Source of the DNA: Candidatus Saccharimonadota bacterium
GTDB taxonomy: Bacteria > Patescibacteriota > Saccharimonadia > Saccharimonadales > UBA7683
Length of the DNA stretch: 5,925 nucleotides
Reading direction: 5' to 3'
Assembly (NCBI GenBank): GCA_020427905.1
Contig: JAGQNU010000041.1
Span: 1 to 5,925 of the forward strand
The translations under genes and the position numbers were made by a program. The notes below the pieces were generated by a model, which saw only the letters and a list, made by a program, of their open reading frames with translations, did no database searches and was not told where the DNA came from. Below, piece after piece: positions 5,053 to 5,925 of the stretch. Every line of letters begins with the position of its first letter. Within the stretch, counting starts at the first letter, position 1.

Positions 5053-5925
5053 GTGCTTACCTACAAGTACATCGCCAGGGATCCAGCTACCGGCCAAAAG
5101 ATAAAGGCCGAGATACAGGCCGACAGCGAAAAGGCTGCGGCCAAGCTGCTGCATGAGCAGCATATGGTGCCAATCAGCCTGACACTTCAGGAAGAGGGTG
5201 GTGCTCTCGGTGGTCGCTTTAGCAAAAAGGTAAAGACCAAGGATAAGATTCTATTTTCACGACAGCTTTCCACGCTGATCAATGCCGGCTTGCCTCTTCT
5301 GCAAAGTCTTCGCACCGTGGCCGATCAGACACAGAGCAAGAATTTCAAGGTAGTCATAAACCAGGTCATCTCTGATATCGAGGGTGGTAGCGCTCTTTCG
5401 GTAGCGTTAGGTAAGCACCCCAATGTATTTAACCGTATATACATCAGTTTGGTGGAGGCAGGTGAGGCCTCCGGTACGCTCGACAAGGCGCTAGAACGCC
5501 TGGCGACGCAGCAGGAAAAAGATGCAGAGATCATGAGCAAGGTACGTGGTGCCATGGTGTACCCAGCGATTGTTTTGGTGGTTATGGGTGCCGTGGTGGG
5601 CTTCATGCTCGTGAAGGTTCTGCCCCAGGTAAAAACACTGTACGATGGCCTGGGGAATGTACAACTGCCGATATTGACTCGTGTATTGCTTGCCATATCG
5701 AACTTCGTCGTGCATCAATGGTTTATCGCCCTGGCTATCGTGATAGTCCTGGTTTTTATAACCAGACGCTGGATCAGGACTGTTGGTGGCCGTAGCGTGT
5801 TTGATAAGGCAAAGATGAAAATGCCACCCTTTGGTCCGCTGTTCATGAAGCTCTATATGGCGCGCTTTTCTCGGACAGGTACAACACTTGTCGCTAGCGG
5901 CGTACCCCTGATACAAGTCCTAGAG
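5053..5925 (+). CDS. pilC: PilC, type IV pilus inner-membrane platform protein (GspF family, 3'-truncated)
   Basis: Polytopic membrane platform on which PilB and PilT act. The frame is open from the GTG at 5053 to the window edge (291 codons, no stop); family members are around 400 residues, so roughly the last 110 are missing. The product starts LTYKYIARDPATGQ after the initiator, the usual PilC/GspF beginning. The first T2SF domain spans about 66-190, with FSRQLSTLINAGLPLLQSL at 68-86 and EAGEASGTLDKAL at 135-147. Transmembrane helices are predicted at about 168-190 (from YPAIVLVV) and 218-238. The second T2SF repeat begins at 270-291 (ARFSRTGTTLVASGVPLIQV), echoing the first, and is then cut. 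GTG is the only plausible start: an in-frame TGA stands at 5041-5043, and the pilT stop ends one base before the frame's GTG. There is no cysteine. Transcription with pilT is near certain given the spacing. Confidence 0.94.
   Translation, partial: MLTYKYIARDPATGQKIKAEIQADSEKAAAKLLHEQHMVPISLTLQEEGGALGGRFSKKVKTKDKILFSRQLSTLINAGLPLLQSLRTVADQTQSKNFKVVINQVISDIEGGSALSVALGKHPNVFNRIYISLVEAGEASGTLDKALERLATQQEKDAEIMSKVRGAMVYPAIVLVVMGAVVGFMLVKVLPQVKTLYDGLGNVQLPILTRVLLAISNFVVHQWFIALAIVIVLVFITRRWIRTVGGRSVFDKAKMKMPPFGPLFMKLYMARFSRTGTTLVASGVPLIQVLE

Noticed and set aside
5491..5916. Long minus-strand open frame (141 codons, His- and Cys-rich) opposite pilC
   Set aside because: It lies wholly inside the pilC reading frame, its composition is unlike that of the other proteins here, and pilC is certain from its T2SF motifs. 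It is an antisense shadow, as is the overlapping one at 5325-5696.

Overview
The window is a contiguous stretch of a type IV pilus (T4P) assembly operon. All genes are on the + strand, and both end genes are cut by the window. The order is pilM (3' part), a pilN-like gene, a pilO-like gene, a small membrane-protein gene of unknown family in the usual pilP position, pilB, pilT and pilC (5' part). There is no RNA gene, mobile element, CRISPR array or convincing internal promoter or terminator. No gap between genes exceeds about 21 bases.

Layout: positions 1-566 hold the C-terminal half of the actin-like cytoplasmic scaffold PilM. Positions 569-2165 hold three single-pass membrane proteins: PilN-like, PilO-like and an 80-residue Asn-rich protein. 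The last two genes start with 4-base ATGA overlaps. Positions 2184-3965 encode the extension ATPase PilB, 3987-5051 the retraction ATPase PilT, and 5053-5925 (open at the edge) the inner-membrane platform PilC. PilM should dock on the N-terminal FNLLP motif of PilN. PilN and PilO would form the alignment subcomplex. PilB and PilT would alternately drive pilus growth and retraction through PilC. A retraction motor implies a dynamic pilus of the kind used for twitching, attachment or DNA uptake.

Organism: the gene order, the divergent low-cysteine proteins, and the lack of a PilP-type lipoprotein or any outer-membrane component in this stretch suggest a single-membrane bacterium. The best guess is Patescibacteria (CPR), possibly Saccharibacteria. 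This is inference from style and not proof. TGA acts as a stop at the ends of the pilN-like, pilO-like and 80-residue genes, which argues against the code-25 lineages (Gracilibacteria, Absconditabacteria) that read TGA as glycine.

What stands out: PilB has no cysteine at all and so lacks the tetracysteine zinc site common in GspE/PilB ATPases. Only one cysteine occurs in about 1,957 visible residues of the seven proteins. The 80-residue protein is unexplained. Base composition rises from roughly 30-35% GC before pilB to over 50% GC in pilT and pilC, with much of the change inside pilB. I see no clearly new system; this is a divergent version of a known machine.
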